Shown: piece after piece, positions 41,939 through 50,082 of the stretch
Layout of the letters: every line of letters begins with the position of its first letter
How positions within the stretch are numbered: the stretch's first letter is position 1
Source of the DNA: Actinocorallia sp039871655
Lineage (GTDB): Bacteria > Actinomycetota > Actinomycetes > Streptosporangiales > Streptosporangiaceae
DNA length: 64,000 nt
Direction of reading: 5' to 3'
Assembly (NCBI RefSeq): GCF_039871655.1
Contig: NZ_JBDPLZ010000003.1
Coordinates: 372,001 to 436,000 of the forward strand
Notes under the pieces: model-generated
Seen by the model: the letters and a program-made list of their open reading frames with translations, nothing else
Told to the model about the DNA's origin: nothing
Databases searched by the model: none
Translations under genes and position numbers: made by a program

Positions 41939-42811
41939 ATGCTGATCAACGGCGACGCCTACCTGCGCGACACCCCCGCCTCGGGCAAGACGGTGCGCGT
42001 GGAGGAGCCCGCACCCGGCGTCCGGCTGCTCACCCTCGACCGGCCCGAGCGGCTCAACGCCATGTCCGGCGAACTCATCAAGGACCTGCACCACGCCCTC
42101 GACGCCATCGCCCTGGACGACACCTGCCGCGTCGTCATCCTCACCGGTGCCGGACGCGCGTTCTGCGCCGGCCTGGACCTGCACGACCCGCCGCGCCGCC
42201 ACACCTCCGAGCCGGCCTCCGAAGAAGAAGCCGCCCGGCGCAAGAGCCCCCAAGCCGCCATGCACGTCCAGCAGGCCATCGCCTCCCTCGTCCCCAAACT
42301 CCGCAACCTGCGCCAACCCGTCATCTCCGCCGTCAACGGCCCCGCCTCCGGCGGCGGCCTCGCCCTCGCCCTGGCCAGCGACATCCGCATCGCCTCCACC
42401 ACCGCCAAATTCAACGCCGCGTTCGTCCGCATCGGCCTGTCCGGCTGCGACATCGGCGTCAGCTGGCTCCTGCCCCGCCTCATCGGCGCCGGCCCCTCCC
42501 ACGAACTCCTCCTCACCGGCCGATTCGTCCACGCCGACGAAGCCCTGCGCCTCGGCCTGGTCAACCGCGTCGTCGACGACGGCAAAACCCTCGAAGCCGC
42601 CCTGGAGACCGCCGCCCTCATCTGCGCCAACAGCCCCATGGGCGTGTGGATGACCAAAGAAGTCGCCTGGAGCCAACTGGAGGTCTCCAGCCTCCAAGCC
42701 GGCATCGACCTGGAGAACCGCACCCAGATCCTCACCTCCCACACCCGCGACATGACCGAACAGATCACCTCCTTCCTGCAACGCCGCCCGGCGGACTACA
42801 CCGACTCCTGA
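41939..42811 (+). CDS. Enoyl-CoA hydratase/isomerase family protein
   Basis: A 290-residue crotonase: VRLLTLDRPERLNAMSGELI, VVILTGAGRAFCAGLDLHDP (first oxyanion strand), PVISAVNGPASGGGLALALASDIRIAS (second), AAFVRIGLSGCDIGVSWLLPRLIG. The catalytic-loop pattern fits EchA-type hydratases, though isomerase or hydrolase roles cannot be excluded. AAGGA site before the ATG. Follows the acyl-CoA dehydrogenase by 37 nt. Confidence 0.88.
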   Translation: MLINGDAYLRDTPASGKTVRVEEPAPGVRLLTLDRPERLNAMSGELIKDLHHALDAIALDDTCRVVILTGAGRAFCAGLDLHDPPRRHTSEPASEEEAARRKSPQAAMHVQQAIASLVPKLRNLRQPVISAVNGPASGGGLALALASDIRIASTTAKFNAAFVRIGLSGCDIGVSWLLPRLIGAGPSHELLLTGRFVHADEALRLGLVNRVVDDGKTLEAALETAALICANSPMGVWMTKEVAWSQLEVSSLQAGIDLENRTQILTSHTRDMTEQITSFLQRRPADYTDS

Positions 42812-42840
42812 CGTCCCCACCCCACCCCCCGGAGGTCACC

Positions 42841-43719
42841 ATGAGTACTTCTTCGACTTCGACCTCTTCGGTAGAGGTCTTCGACGACCGCCTCTTCTTC
42901 CCCGAGTCCCCCCGGTGGCACGACGGCGCCCTGTGGGTCTCCGACATCCAGCACCGGACGGTCTTCCGCTACGACCCGGACGGGCGGCGCGTGCCCGTCG
43001 CCGCCTTCGCCGCGGACCAGAGCGGCATCGGCTTCGACGCGGCGGGCCGCCTGTTCGCCGTCTCGATGCCCGACTGCCGTCTGCTCACCGTGGCCGAGGA
43101 CGGCATCCACCAGGTCGCCGACCTCACGCCGCTGAACCCCGTCCTGTGCAACGACCTCGCCGTCGCGAGCGACGGGACGGCGTACGTGACCCAGATCGGC
43201 TTCGACATGTGGGGCGGCGGGCAGTTCCAGCTCTCCAGGGTCATCCGCGTGCGGCCCGACGGGACGGCCGAGGAGATCGGCCCGCCGATGGCCGCCCCCA
43301 ACGGCGTCGTCCTGTCCACGGACGAGCAGACCCTCTACGTCAGCGAGTCGGGCGGCGGCAAGATCCAGGCCCTGAGCACCGCCGCGGACCCCGCGGACCC
43401 CGGGAAGGTCTTCGCCGAGCTGGCCCCCGCGGTCGGCAGCGCCCTGCCGGTGTCCACCCCCGACGGGATCTGCCTCGACTCCGCCGGCGGGATCTGGGCC
43501 GCGGACCCCACCGGCCACCGCGTCGTCCGCATCGACGCCGCAGGCACGCTCACCGACCAGATCGACCTCGGCGACGACCAGCCGCTCGCCGTGGCGCTGG
43601 GCGGCGACGAGGGGCGCACCCTCTTCATCTGCGTCGTCAAGGACTCGAACCCGCACTCCCCACGCGTGAACCCCACCGGCCGGATCCTGACCACCCGGGT
43701 GCCGGTTCCCGGCCTGTGA
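42841..43719 (+). CDS. SMP-30/gluconolactonase/LRE family protein
   Basis: A 292-residue six-bladed beta-propeller: FFPESPRWHDGALWVSDIQHRTVFRYDPDG at the N-terminus (metal-site Glu), AADQSGIGFDAAGRLFAVSM, LNPVLCNDLAVASDGTAYVTQIGF (Asn-Asp metal ligands), AAPNGVVLSTDEQTLYVSES, VSTPDGICLDSAGGIWAADPTGHRVVRI. Probably a lactonase or similar hydrolase. It starts 29 nt after the enoyl-CoA hydratase with GGAGG and closes this operon. Confidence 0.85.
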   Translation: MSTSSTSTSSVEVFDDRLFFPESPRWHDGALWVSDIQHRTVFRYDPDGRRVPVAAFAADQSGIGFDAAGRLFAVSMPDCRLLTVAEDGIHQVADLTPLNPVLCNDLAVASDGTAYVTQIGFDMWGGGQFQLSRVIRVRPDGTAEEIGPPMAAPNGVVLSTDEQTLYVSESGGGKIQALSTAADPADPGKVFAELAPAVGSALPVSTPDGICLDSAGGIWAADPTGHRVVRIDAAGTLTDQIDLGDDQPLAVALGGDEGRTLFICVVKDSNPHSPRVNPTGRILTTRVPVPGL

Positions 43720-43794
43720 CGCTCGGACGGCGCCGGTGAATCCCTCCGGCATCTTCCGAAGGTTCTGCCGTCGGATGTGTTCTGAGCCACACCG

Positions 43795-43821
43795 TGTCAC
43801 AAGTTCCCTCCGCCCGGCGCC
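43795..43821 (+). promoter_or_regulatory. ECF41-type promoter before the FAD oxidoreductase
   Basis: TGTCACA at 43795-43801 and CGCC at 43818-43821, separated by 16 nt. The published ECF41 target is TGTCACA, about 16 nt, CGTC; one -10 base differs. It is 37 nt upstream of the oxidoreductase start and an ECF41 sigma gene lies just downstream. Confidence 0.65.
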
Positions 43822-43857
43822 TTGTGTGCGAAACCCCGAGCGAACGGAGCAGAGACC

Positions 43858-45060
43858 ATGGCGAAGCACACCGGCGGCCGGACGGAAGTCATCGTGATCG
43901 GCGGCGGATACGCCGGAGTCCTCGCGGCCAACCGCCTGACCCGCCGCGACGACGTGGCCGTGACCCTCGTCAACCCGCGCCCGGCCTTCGTCGAGCGCCT
44001 GCGCCTGCACCAGCTGGTGGCGGGGTCCGACGACGCGGTCGTCGACTACAAGGACGTCCTGAGCGAACGCGTCGAGCTCGTGGTCGACACCGCGACCGGG
44101 ATCGACCGGGAGGCGCGCACCGTCTCGCTGGCCGGCGGCGGCACCGTCGGGTACGACCACCTGATCTACGCGGTGGGCAGCCGCAGCGGCGCACCGCAGG
44201 TGCCCGGCGCGGACAGGTTCGCCTACCCGATCGCGACCCTGGAGGAGGCCGAGCGGCTGCGCAGGGCCGTGGCCGCCGCGCCCGCCACCGCGGCGCTGAC
44301 GGTCGTAGGCGGCGGCGCCACCGGCATCGAGACCGCGGCCGAGCTCGCCGAGGCGGGCCGTAACGTCACCCTCGTCTGCGGAGGACAGCTCGGCCCCTAC
44401 CTCCACCCGAACGGCCGCCGCTTCGTCGCCAAGCGGCTGGCGGCCCTCGGCGTGACCGTCCTGGAGGGCCCCGGCACCAGGGCGGCGTCCGTGACGGCCG
44501 ACGCCGTGCGCCTCGCCGACGGCCGCGAGGTGCGCGGCCACCTGACCATCTGGGCCGCCGGCTTCGGTGTTCCCGACCTGGCCGCCCGCAGCGGCCTCAG
44601 CACCGACGAGGCGGGCCGCCTCCTCACCGACGAGACCCTGACCAGCATCGACGACGACCGCATCGTCGCCGCCGGGGACGCGGCCTCGCCCTCGGGCCTG
44701 GCTTACCGGATGGGATGCCAGGCCGCCGTCCAACTCGGCCCGCACGCCGCCGACGCCGTGCTCCGCCGGATCGAGGGCGAGCGGCCCGAAGCCATCAGCA
44801 TCGCTTTCGCCGGGCTGTGCGTCAGCCTCGGCCGCGGCGCCGGCATCTTCCAGTTCGCGCGCAAGGACGACACCGCCATCCGGTTCTACGTCGGCGGCCG
44901 CCCGGGCGCGCGCCTGAAGGAGTTCGTCGTCTCCCACACCATCAAGCAGCTCTCCAACGAGGCGCACAAGCCCGGCGCACGCGTCCTGAAGGCCAAGGAC
45001 GACGCCCGGCAGCAGCGCGTCCAGGCCGCGTGCGCGAGCCGGCCCGCGCACGTGTCGTAG
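43858..45060 (+). CDS. FAD-dependent pyridine nucleotide oxidoreductase, ECF41 partner
   Basis: A 400-residue NDH-2-like flavoprotein. FAD site VIVIGGGYAGVLAANRL (residues ~10-26), second nucleotide site LTVVGGGATGIETAAELAEAGRNVTLV, and IVAAGDAASPSG near the C-terminus for FAD ribityl binding. ECF41 sigma genes are usually paired with a COE protein (carboxymuconolactone decarboxylase, oxidoreductase or epimerase); this is the oxidoreductase type. It is probably the main target of the sigma factor. The physiological reaction is unknown. Confidence 0.87.
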   Translation: MAKHTGGRTEVIVIGGGYAGVLAANRLTRRDDVAVTLVNPRPAFVERLRLHQLVAGSDDAVVDYKDVLSERVELVVDTATGIDREARTVSLAGGGTVGYDHLIYAVGSRSGAPQVPGADRFAYPIATLEEAERLRRAVAAAPATAALTVVGGGATGIETAAELAEAGRNVTLVCGGQLGPYLHPNGRRFVAKRLAALGVTVLEGPGTRAASVTADAVRLADGREVRGHLTIWAAGFGVPDLAARSGLSTDEAGRLLTDETLTSIDDDRIVAAGDAASPSGLAYRMGCQAAVQLGPHAADAVLRRIEGERPEAISIAFAGLCVSLGRGAGIFQFARKDDTAIRFYVGGRPGARLKEFVVSHTIKQLSNEAHKPGARVLKAKDDARQQRVQAACASRPAHVS

Positions 45061-45143
45061 CTCCTGGAGCGGGCGGCCTGGGCGCCGCCCGCCCCCCCAT
45101 GCTCGAAACGCCCTTGTACGGACCGCCATGGAAGGATTCGAGG

Positions 45144-46040
45144 ATGCGAGACCACGCCGCGGACCCGGCGACCGAGGCCTTCGTCGCCCACCGCAACCTG
45201 CTCTTCACCGTCGCCTACGAGATCCTCGGCTCGGCGGCCGACGCCGAGGACGTCCTGCAGGAGACCTGGCTGCGCTGGGCCGAGGTCGATCTGGCGCAGG
45301 TCCGCGACCAGCGCGCGTTCCTCGTGCGCGTCACGACCCGGCGGGCGCTCGACCGGCTGCGCGCCCTGCGGCGCCGCAAGGAGACCTACGTCGGCCCCTG
45401 GCTGCCCGAGCCGCTGCTCACCGCGCCGGACGTCGCCGAGAACGCCGAGCTCGCCGAGAGCCTGTCCATGGCCGTGATGCTCGTCCTGGAGACCCTCTCG
45501 CCCACCGAGCGTGCCGTGTTCGTCCTGCGCGAGGTCTTCGACGTCGGCTACGACGAGATCGCGGAGGCGGTCGGCAAGACCCCCGCCGCGGTCCGCCAGA
45601 TCGCCCACCGCTCCCGCAAGCACGTCGACGCCCGCCGCCCTCGCGAAGCGGTCTCCCCGCGCCAGGCCCAAGCCGCCCTCGCATCGTTCCAGCACGCCGT
45701 GGAGACCGGCGACCTGCAGGGCGTGCTCGACGTGCTCGCCCCCGACGTCGTCCTGATCAGCGACGGCGGCGGCGTCAGGAGCGCCGCGCTACGGCCCGTC
45801 GTGGGCCTCGCGAAGGTGGTCCGCCTCCTCCTTGCCGGCCTCGGCGGCAAGGAAGGCACGCTCACCAGCGAGCCCACCACCGTCAACGGCGATCCGGCGC
45901 TCCTCCTGCGCGTCGACGGCGAGCTCGACAGCGTCATGGCGATCCGTGTCGAGGACGGCCTCGTCACCGGCATCTACTTCGTCCGCAACCCCGACAAACT
46001 CACCCACATCGCCACCCCCATACCACTCACCCTGAACTGA
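45144..46040 (+). CDS. ECF41 family RNA polymerase sigma factor (SigJ-like)
   Basis: A 298-residue sigma factor. Region 2: AFVAHRNLLFTVAYEILGSAADAEDVLQETWLRW. Region 4: LSPTERAVFVLREVFDVGYDEIAEAVGKTPAAVRQIAHRSRKHV. It then carries the ~95-residue SnoaL-like C-terminal extension. All three ECF41 hallmark motifs are visible: WLPEP in the linker, DGGG(V)R at residues ~212-217, and NPDKL near the C-terminus. In this group the extension, not an anti-sigma factor, regulates activity. A strong terminator follows. The start has AAGGA upstream. Confidence 0.93.
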   Translation: MRDHAADPATEAFVAHRNLLFTVAYEILGSAADAEDVLQETWLRWAEVDLAQVRDQRAFLVRVTTRRALDRLRALRRRKETYVGPWLPEPLLTAPDVAENAELAESLSMAVMLVLETLSPTERAVFVLREVFDVGYDEIAEAVGKTPAAVRQIAHRSRKHVDARRPREAVSPRQAQAALASFQHAVETGDLQGVLDVLAPDVVLISDGGGVRSAALRPVVGLAKVVRLLLAGLGGKEGTLTSEPTTVNGDPALLLRVDGELDSVMAIRVEDGLVTGIYFVRNPDKLTHIATPIPLTLN

Positions 46041-46053
46041 CACCAGAAACGCG

Positions 46054-46089
46054 GCGGCCCCCACCCCGAGAAAAAGGGAAGGGGGCCGC
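46054..46089 (+). terminator. Terminator after the ECF41 gene
   Basis: GCGGCCCCC and GGGGGCCGC form a perfect 9-bp stem around an 18-nt A-rich loop, 14 nt after the stop. Confidence 0.6.
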
Positions 46090-46325
46090 AGCCGTCACCA
46101 CTTGAAGGCCCTCCGCTCCCGAACGCGTCGCCCGGCCTCAAAGTAGGAATTGATCTCGGGGTTAGCGCGTCCGCGGTGGGTGTGGGGCAATTGCATCCGA
46201 CGCGAACACGGCGCTTATGGCATGGTGCCTGGAGCTGGACCTGCGGTGAGCGCGTTCAGCAGAAAGCGAGACTCGCCGAAAGGCGGCAGAGGCAGAAAAG
46301 GCGGGCCGAGGGCCAGAATGTCGGC

Positions 46326-46862
46326 ATGGCAGACGCAACGGTGGTCCTGATCTGCGGGCCGGCGGGAGTGGGCAAATCCTCGACCGCCTACGAACTATCA
46401 CGGCAACTCGCACAGGCCGACATCGCACACGCCCTGATCGAGACCGACGAACTCGACCGTGTGCACCCCTGGCCACCCACAGGCCTGGACACCGCCGAGC
46501 TCTCCAAACGCAACCTCCAAGCCCTGTGGACCAACTACCAGGCCCTCGGCCACACCCGGCTGATCCTCACAGGCGTCTTCGTCGATCTCACCGAACCCCT
46601 CGGCTGGATACGCCAGGTCCTCCCCAGAGCGGGAATCGTGCTGGTCCGCCTCACAGCCGACGCCCCCACCCTCCGGGCCCGGGTCCACAAGCGCGAACTC
46701 GGCCCAGAAGCAGAAAAGCAATGGCAGAGGACTCTGGCGCAGCTCGACTCACTCGACGCAACGGCCGGACTCGAAACACTCAGGATCGACACGACCGGCA
46801 GAACCCCCACCGACATCGCCTCCGAGATCACCGAGCACTGGCGTGCCTCCTGGGGCCTGTGA
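46326..46862 (+). CDS. P-loop kinase-like protein
   Basis: A 178-residue AAA_33/shikimate-kinase-like protein: VVLICGPAGVGKSSTAYELSRQL (Walker A GPAGVGKSS), ALIETDELDRVHPWP, LILTGVFVDLTEPLGWIRQVL, RLTADAPTLRARVHKRELG. Small substrate kinases and phosphotransferases of antibiotics share this outline; the substrate is not recognisable. The ATG at 46326 starts just before the first strand. The frame upstream to 46176 lies in a noncoding stretch. No obvious partner gene. Confidence 0.75.
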   Translation: MADATVVLICGPAGVGKSSTAYELSRQLAQADIAHALIETDELDRVHPWPPTGLDTAELSKRNLQALWTNYQALGHTRLILTGVFVDLTEPLGWIRQVLPRAGIVLVRLTADAPTLRARVHKRELGPEAEKQWQRTLAQLDSLDATAGLETLRIDTTGRTPTDIASEITEHWRASWGL

Positions 46863-46996
46863 GCCGACACCACCGAGCACCTCACTCCACCCGTTGACGA
46901 CACAGATGGATACGGCAGCCTGCCGGTAAGGTCGGCGTCGACGCGTGTGTATCGAGGGACTGGGACACCCGGTCTTCGACTGCGGGGTTGTCAGGC

Positions 46997-47806
46997 CTAT
47001 GGGATCTTCTGTCCGTGGACGGCGTCGTGCTCGGCGGCCAGCCAGGGGCCGAGGTCGTCGAGGAGCATGCCGAGGGTGGCCGGATCTCCTGCCGGAATGC
47101 GGGCTGTCGCCGCGGCGAGGCGCATCTGGTCGGCGCGTTCGGGGTAGTAGGCGGCGAAGATCTCGGCGGCGCGGGTGAGGTCACTGGTCCAGCCGCCCCA
47201 GCGTGGCATGACCAGGGTGAAGCCGGCCCGGACGATGAGGCGGGCAACGTCGCGGCTGAGCTCCCCGCGTTCGGCGTCCGAGGTGTAAAGGGGCGCGTAC
47301 TCGCGCCGTACCCACAGCACCTCGCCCAGACCGCCGATCCCCTCGCGGGCGAGCAGTGATATGGGCCGGTAGCGGGGCAGTATCGTTGCCAGGTCATCGC
47401 CGAACAGCGGAGTGCACAGGCAGGCGACGAACCAGCCGAAGCCATGGTGTTCCAAGTCGCTCAGCACCTCGCCTGTATCGGACAGCACGATGCCGACCCC
47501 GTCGATCTGGGGGAAGGAGGCATCGAGGTGGGCCTCTATCCCGTCGGCGTCGACCCGGTCGGCGATGCCGAACTCGTGGTGCAGGACCAGCAGCACGTTG
47601 AGGTCGGAGACGCCGGGGACCGCGGTGCCGCGCGGGACGCTGCCGTGGAGGTAGGCGCTGTGCAGCCGTGTGCGGCCGAAGAACGTGGTGATCTCCTCGC
47701 GGGCGGCCTCGACCACGGCCGTGAACTCCTTTTGCACAAGGCTCAGGGAGCCCTCCCGTGCGATGAACCCGTCGGCGTCCAGCCCCTTATCGCCCATGCC
47801 GGTCAT
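46997..47806 (-). CDS. Nucleotidyltransferase domain protein with atypical active site
   Basis: A 269-residue protein. The fold resembles aminoglycoside adenylyltransferases (ANT type): TRLHSAYLHGSVPRGTAVPGVSDLNVLLVLHHE near residues 45-77, an all-helical C-terminal domain with YAPLYTSDAERGELSRDVARLIVRAG. The metal motif is GSxxRGTxxxGxSDLN: the second Asp of the usual DxD is Asn, which often lowers or removes transfer activity. Resistance cannot be assumed. The overlapping divergent region 47807-48120 separates it from the Eis-like gene. Confidence 0.7.
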   Translation of the reverse strand: MTGMGDKGLDADGFIAREGSLSLVQKEFTAVVEAAREEITTFFGRTRLHSAYLHGSVPRGTAVPGVSDLNVLLVLHHEFGIADRVDADGIEAHLDASFPQIDGVGIVLSDTGEVLSDLEHHGFGWFVACLCTPLFGDDLATILPRYRPISLLAREGIGGLGEVLWVRREYAPLYTSDAERGELSRDVARLIVRAGFTLVMPRWGGWTSDLTRAAEIFAAYYPERADQMRLAAATARIPAGDPATLGMLLDDLGPWLAAEHDAVHGQKIP

Positions 47807-48120
47807 GAAAGCACTGTGCCGTACCTCCCACCCCGTCGGCGAACGATTATCCGATCTTGGATCGTGCCATGATCATTGATGACCGCTGTCCGCAGGTTCC
47901 TCAACCCCGGCCCTTGGTCAGGAGGCTTTCGCGCCGCCGGCAGGGAGCGCGGCCGCGAGCTGGTCGGCGCGCGCATAGGTCGGGAAATCGGTTCGTTCCA
48001 GCGGTCCTCGCCTCCCCGGAGGAGACCAGGTTCTGAGAGGTGCGCCGTCGAAAACCTTTTTCGCTCCTCCCGCGGGCGGCATAGCGTGAGCGGTACCGAC
48101 CGCCGGGAGAAAGGAAACAG
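47807..48120. promoter_or_regulatory. Divergent promoter region of nucleotidyltransferase and Eis-like genes
   Basis: 314 nt without a supported gene. It contains CGAAAA, 3 nt, TTTTCG at 48049-48063, the same arms as the palindrome between terC and the wHTH gene, about 57 nt before the Eis-like start. An ATTATCCGATCTTGGATCG patch (47847 on) is a further candidate regulatory segment. Confidence 0.4.
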
Positions 48121-49368
48121 ATGGGCGTGGAGATCCGCCTGGTCGAGCAGAGCGACGAGGATCTGGCCCGGTGGTGGCGGGCCCGCAGCATCGGGTACCT
48201 GACCGACCCGCAGGCCGGCGAGCAGGAGCTGGCCTACCTGCGGGAGGCCCTGGACCCCTCCCGCACGTGGGGGGCCTTCGAGGACGGCCGGTGCGTGGCG
48301 ACCTTCCGCGGTTTCGTCCAGGAGGTGACCGTGCCGGGAGGTCCTCTCTTCGCCTCCGCCGCGGTCAGCGGGGTGACGGTCTCCCCCACGCACCGGCGCC
48401 GCGGGCTGCTCACCCGCATGATGGAGCCCTATCTGCGCCGGGCCAAGGAGAGCGGCGAGGCGATGTCCTCCCTGATCGCGGCCGAGTACCCCATCTACGG
48501 GCGGTTCGGGTACGGACCCGCGACCTGGCTCACCGACTTCCGCGTCGACACGCTGAGGGCCGCACGACCGGGCCTGCCCGCGGAACCCGACGACAGGGGC
48601 CGGGTGGTGCTGGCCGACCTGGAGCGGGTCCGGCGGGAAGGGCCGGAGCTGCACGAGCGGGTCCGCCGGATCCGGCACGGGATGGTGACCCGGCCGCCGG
48701 TGTGGTGGAAGAAGGCGACCGGCGAGTACCGGCTGGCGGAGAGCGCCTGGCAGGAGCCGTACTGCGCGCTGTACCTGGCGGCGGATGGAACCGTCGACGG
48801 GCTGGTCTCCTACACCGCCCGGGACACTTGGAGGAACGGCGTCCCCGACTGCGTCCTGGACGTCAAGGACCTGCTGGCGGCCACTCCCGCCGCCGAACGG
48901 GCACTGTGGCACTACCTGTGCTCGGTCGACTGGGTGACGGGGATCAACGCCCCCTCGCGCGCTCCCGACGACCTGCTGCCGCTGCTGGTCGGAGACGCCC
49001 GGGCCGTCACGCCCACGGCCTGCTCCGACCACCTGTGGCTACGGCCCCTGGACGTCCCCGCCATGCTGACCGCCCGCTCCTACCAGGCCGAGGGGAGCCT
49101 CGTCCTGGACGTCCACGACAAGGACGGCCTGGCCGCGGGCCGGTTCCTGCTGGAGGCCGGGCCTGAAGGCGCCTCCTGCGTCCCGACCGACCGGACCGCC
49201 GACCTCGTGCTCCCGGCGGCCGCGCTGGGCAGCCTCTACCTGGGGGACGAGTCGGCCGTCAGGCTGGCGGCGCTGGGCAGGCTCGAGGAGGAGCGCCCGG
49301 GGGCGGCGACCACGGCCGACACGCTGCTGCGCACGTCCCGCCGCCCCTGGTGCCCCGACATCTTCTGA
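48121..49368 (+). CDS. Eis-like GNAT N-acetyltransferase
   Basis: A 415-residue protein with the three-part Eis layout. The N-terminal GNAT has AVSGVTVSPTHRRRGLLTRMMEPYL (acetyl-CoA loop, V-SPTHRRRGL) and SLIAAEYPIYGRFGYGPAT with the conserved Tyr. The central GNAT-like half has RPPVWWKKATGEYRLAES and VLDVKDLLAATPAAERALWHYL. The C-terminus ends WCPDIF, with the terminal Phe carboxylate used as base in Eis. Eis enzymes acetylate aminoglycosides and proteins at several amines; the natural target here is unknown. The ATG follows GAAAGGAAACAG. Confidence 0.88.
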   Translation: MGVEIRLVEQSDEDLARWWRARSIGYLTDPQAGEQELAYLREALDPSRTWGAFEDGRCVATFRGFVQEVTVPGGPLFASAAVSGVTVSPTHRRRGLLTRMMEPYLRRAKESGEAMSSLIAAEYPIYGRFGYGPATWLTDFRVDTLRAARPGLPAEPDDRGRVVLADLERVRREGPELHERVRRIRHGMVTRPPVWWKKATGEYRLAESAWQEPYCALYLAADGTVDGLVSYTARDTWRNGVPDCVLDVKDLLAATPAAERALWHYLCSVDWVTGINAPSRAPDDLLPLLVGDARAVTPTACSDHLWLRPLDVPAMLTARSYQAEGSLVLDVHDKDGLAAGRFLLEAGPEGASCVPTDRTADLVLPAAALGSLYLGDESAVRLAALGRLEEERPGAATTADTLLRTSRRPWCPDIF

Positions 49369-49380
49369 GCGCGAGCGCAG

Positions 49381-49752
49381 TCAGACCTCGGCGTTCTCCT
49401 CGATGCGCTTGAGGTGGTGGCGGGCCAGCGCCAGGTTGGCCCGCTCCCGGTCCAGTGCCATGTACATGAACAGGCCCTGGCCGTTGCGCCCCGACAGCGG
49501 GCGGATGATGTGGTACTGCCGGGACAGGGTGATGAGGATGTCCTCGATGGTGTCGTTCAGCGCCAGCTGCTCGATCGTGCGCATCTTGGCGCGCACGACC
49601 TCGGTGTTGCCCGCGGCGGCGATCTGCAGGTCCAGCGCCTTGGTGTTGCCCATGACACCCAGTGCCATACCGCTGCCGTAGTCGACGATCGCCGCGCCGA
49701 TGGCGCCGTCGATCGCCATCATCTCCTTGAGGGACTGCTCGATATTGGACAT
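49381..49752 (-). CDS. Roadblock/LC7 domain protein, orphan
   Basis: A 123-residue Roadblock/LC7 protein (MSNIEQSLKEMMAIDGAIGA, IVDYGSGMALGVMG, TEVVRAKMRTIEQLALNDTIEDILITLSRQYHIIRPL, LFMYMALDRERANLALARHHL). In actinomycetes such proteins are normally part of conservons (histidine kinase, roadblock, DUF742, GTPase). None of those partners is adjacent, so this is a stand-alone copy, perhaps a regulator of a small GTPase encoded elsewhere. Confidence 0.87.
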   Translation of the reverse strand: MSNIEQSLKEMMAIDGAIGAAIVDYGSGMALGVMGNTKALDLQIAAAGNTEVVRAKMRTIEQLALNDTIEDILITLSRQYHIIRPLSGRNGQGLFMYMALDRERANLALARHHLKRIEENAEV

Positions 49753-50082
49753 CGGTCATCCTTTCACCGGTCATCTCGGACAGGAGGTCGGGAGGCGACC
49801 GGCCCGCGTACGGCCGGGACGCGGCCGAACGGGCCCGTCCGAGCTCCCGCGCGAGCTCGGACGGGGTCCTGCGACCGTCGGTGTTCGGCGGGGGCGGCCC
49901 CGCCGGTGAGGCGGAGTGCGCCTATCGCCGCCACTCCCCTCCCGAATCCGGACTGTTCAGATTCAGGAGGCTATAGCGCCAAGAAAGGTTAGACCGGCCA
50001 TTTGCCGAGAAGCGTTATTAAGTACTAACAAGTACTTTTATCCCGGCACTTTTATGAAGAAATCTTCTACCGAGAAGAAGGA
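49753..50082. other. 330-nt intergenic region with AT-rich patch
   Basis: No gene recognised. The right half (49975-50070) is AT-rich and contains the inverted repeat AAGTACT, 4 nt, AGTACTT at 50020-50037, probably an operator or small hairpin. The left half is upstream of the Roadblock gene. Confidence 0.45.

Noticed and set aside
46176..46325. N-terminal extension of the P-loop kinase-like protein
   Set aside because: The frame upstream of 46326 is in a noncoding stretch and the Walker A strand begins right after the ATG at 46326, the normal place for this family.
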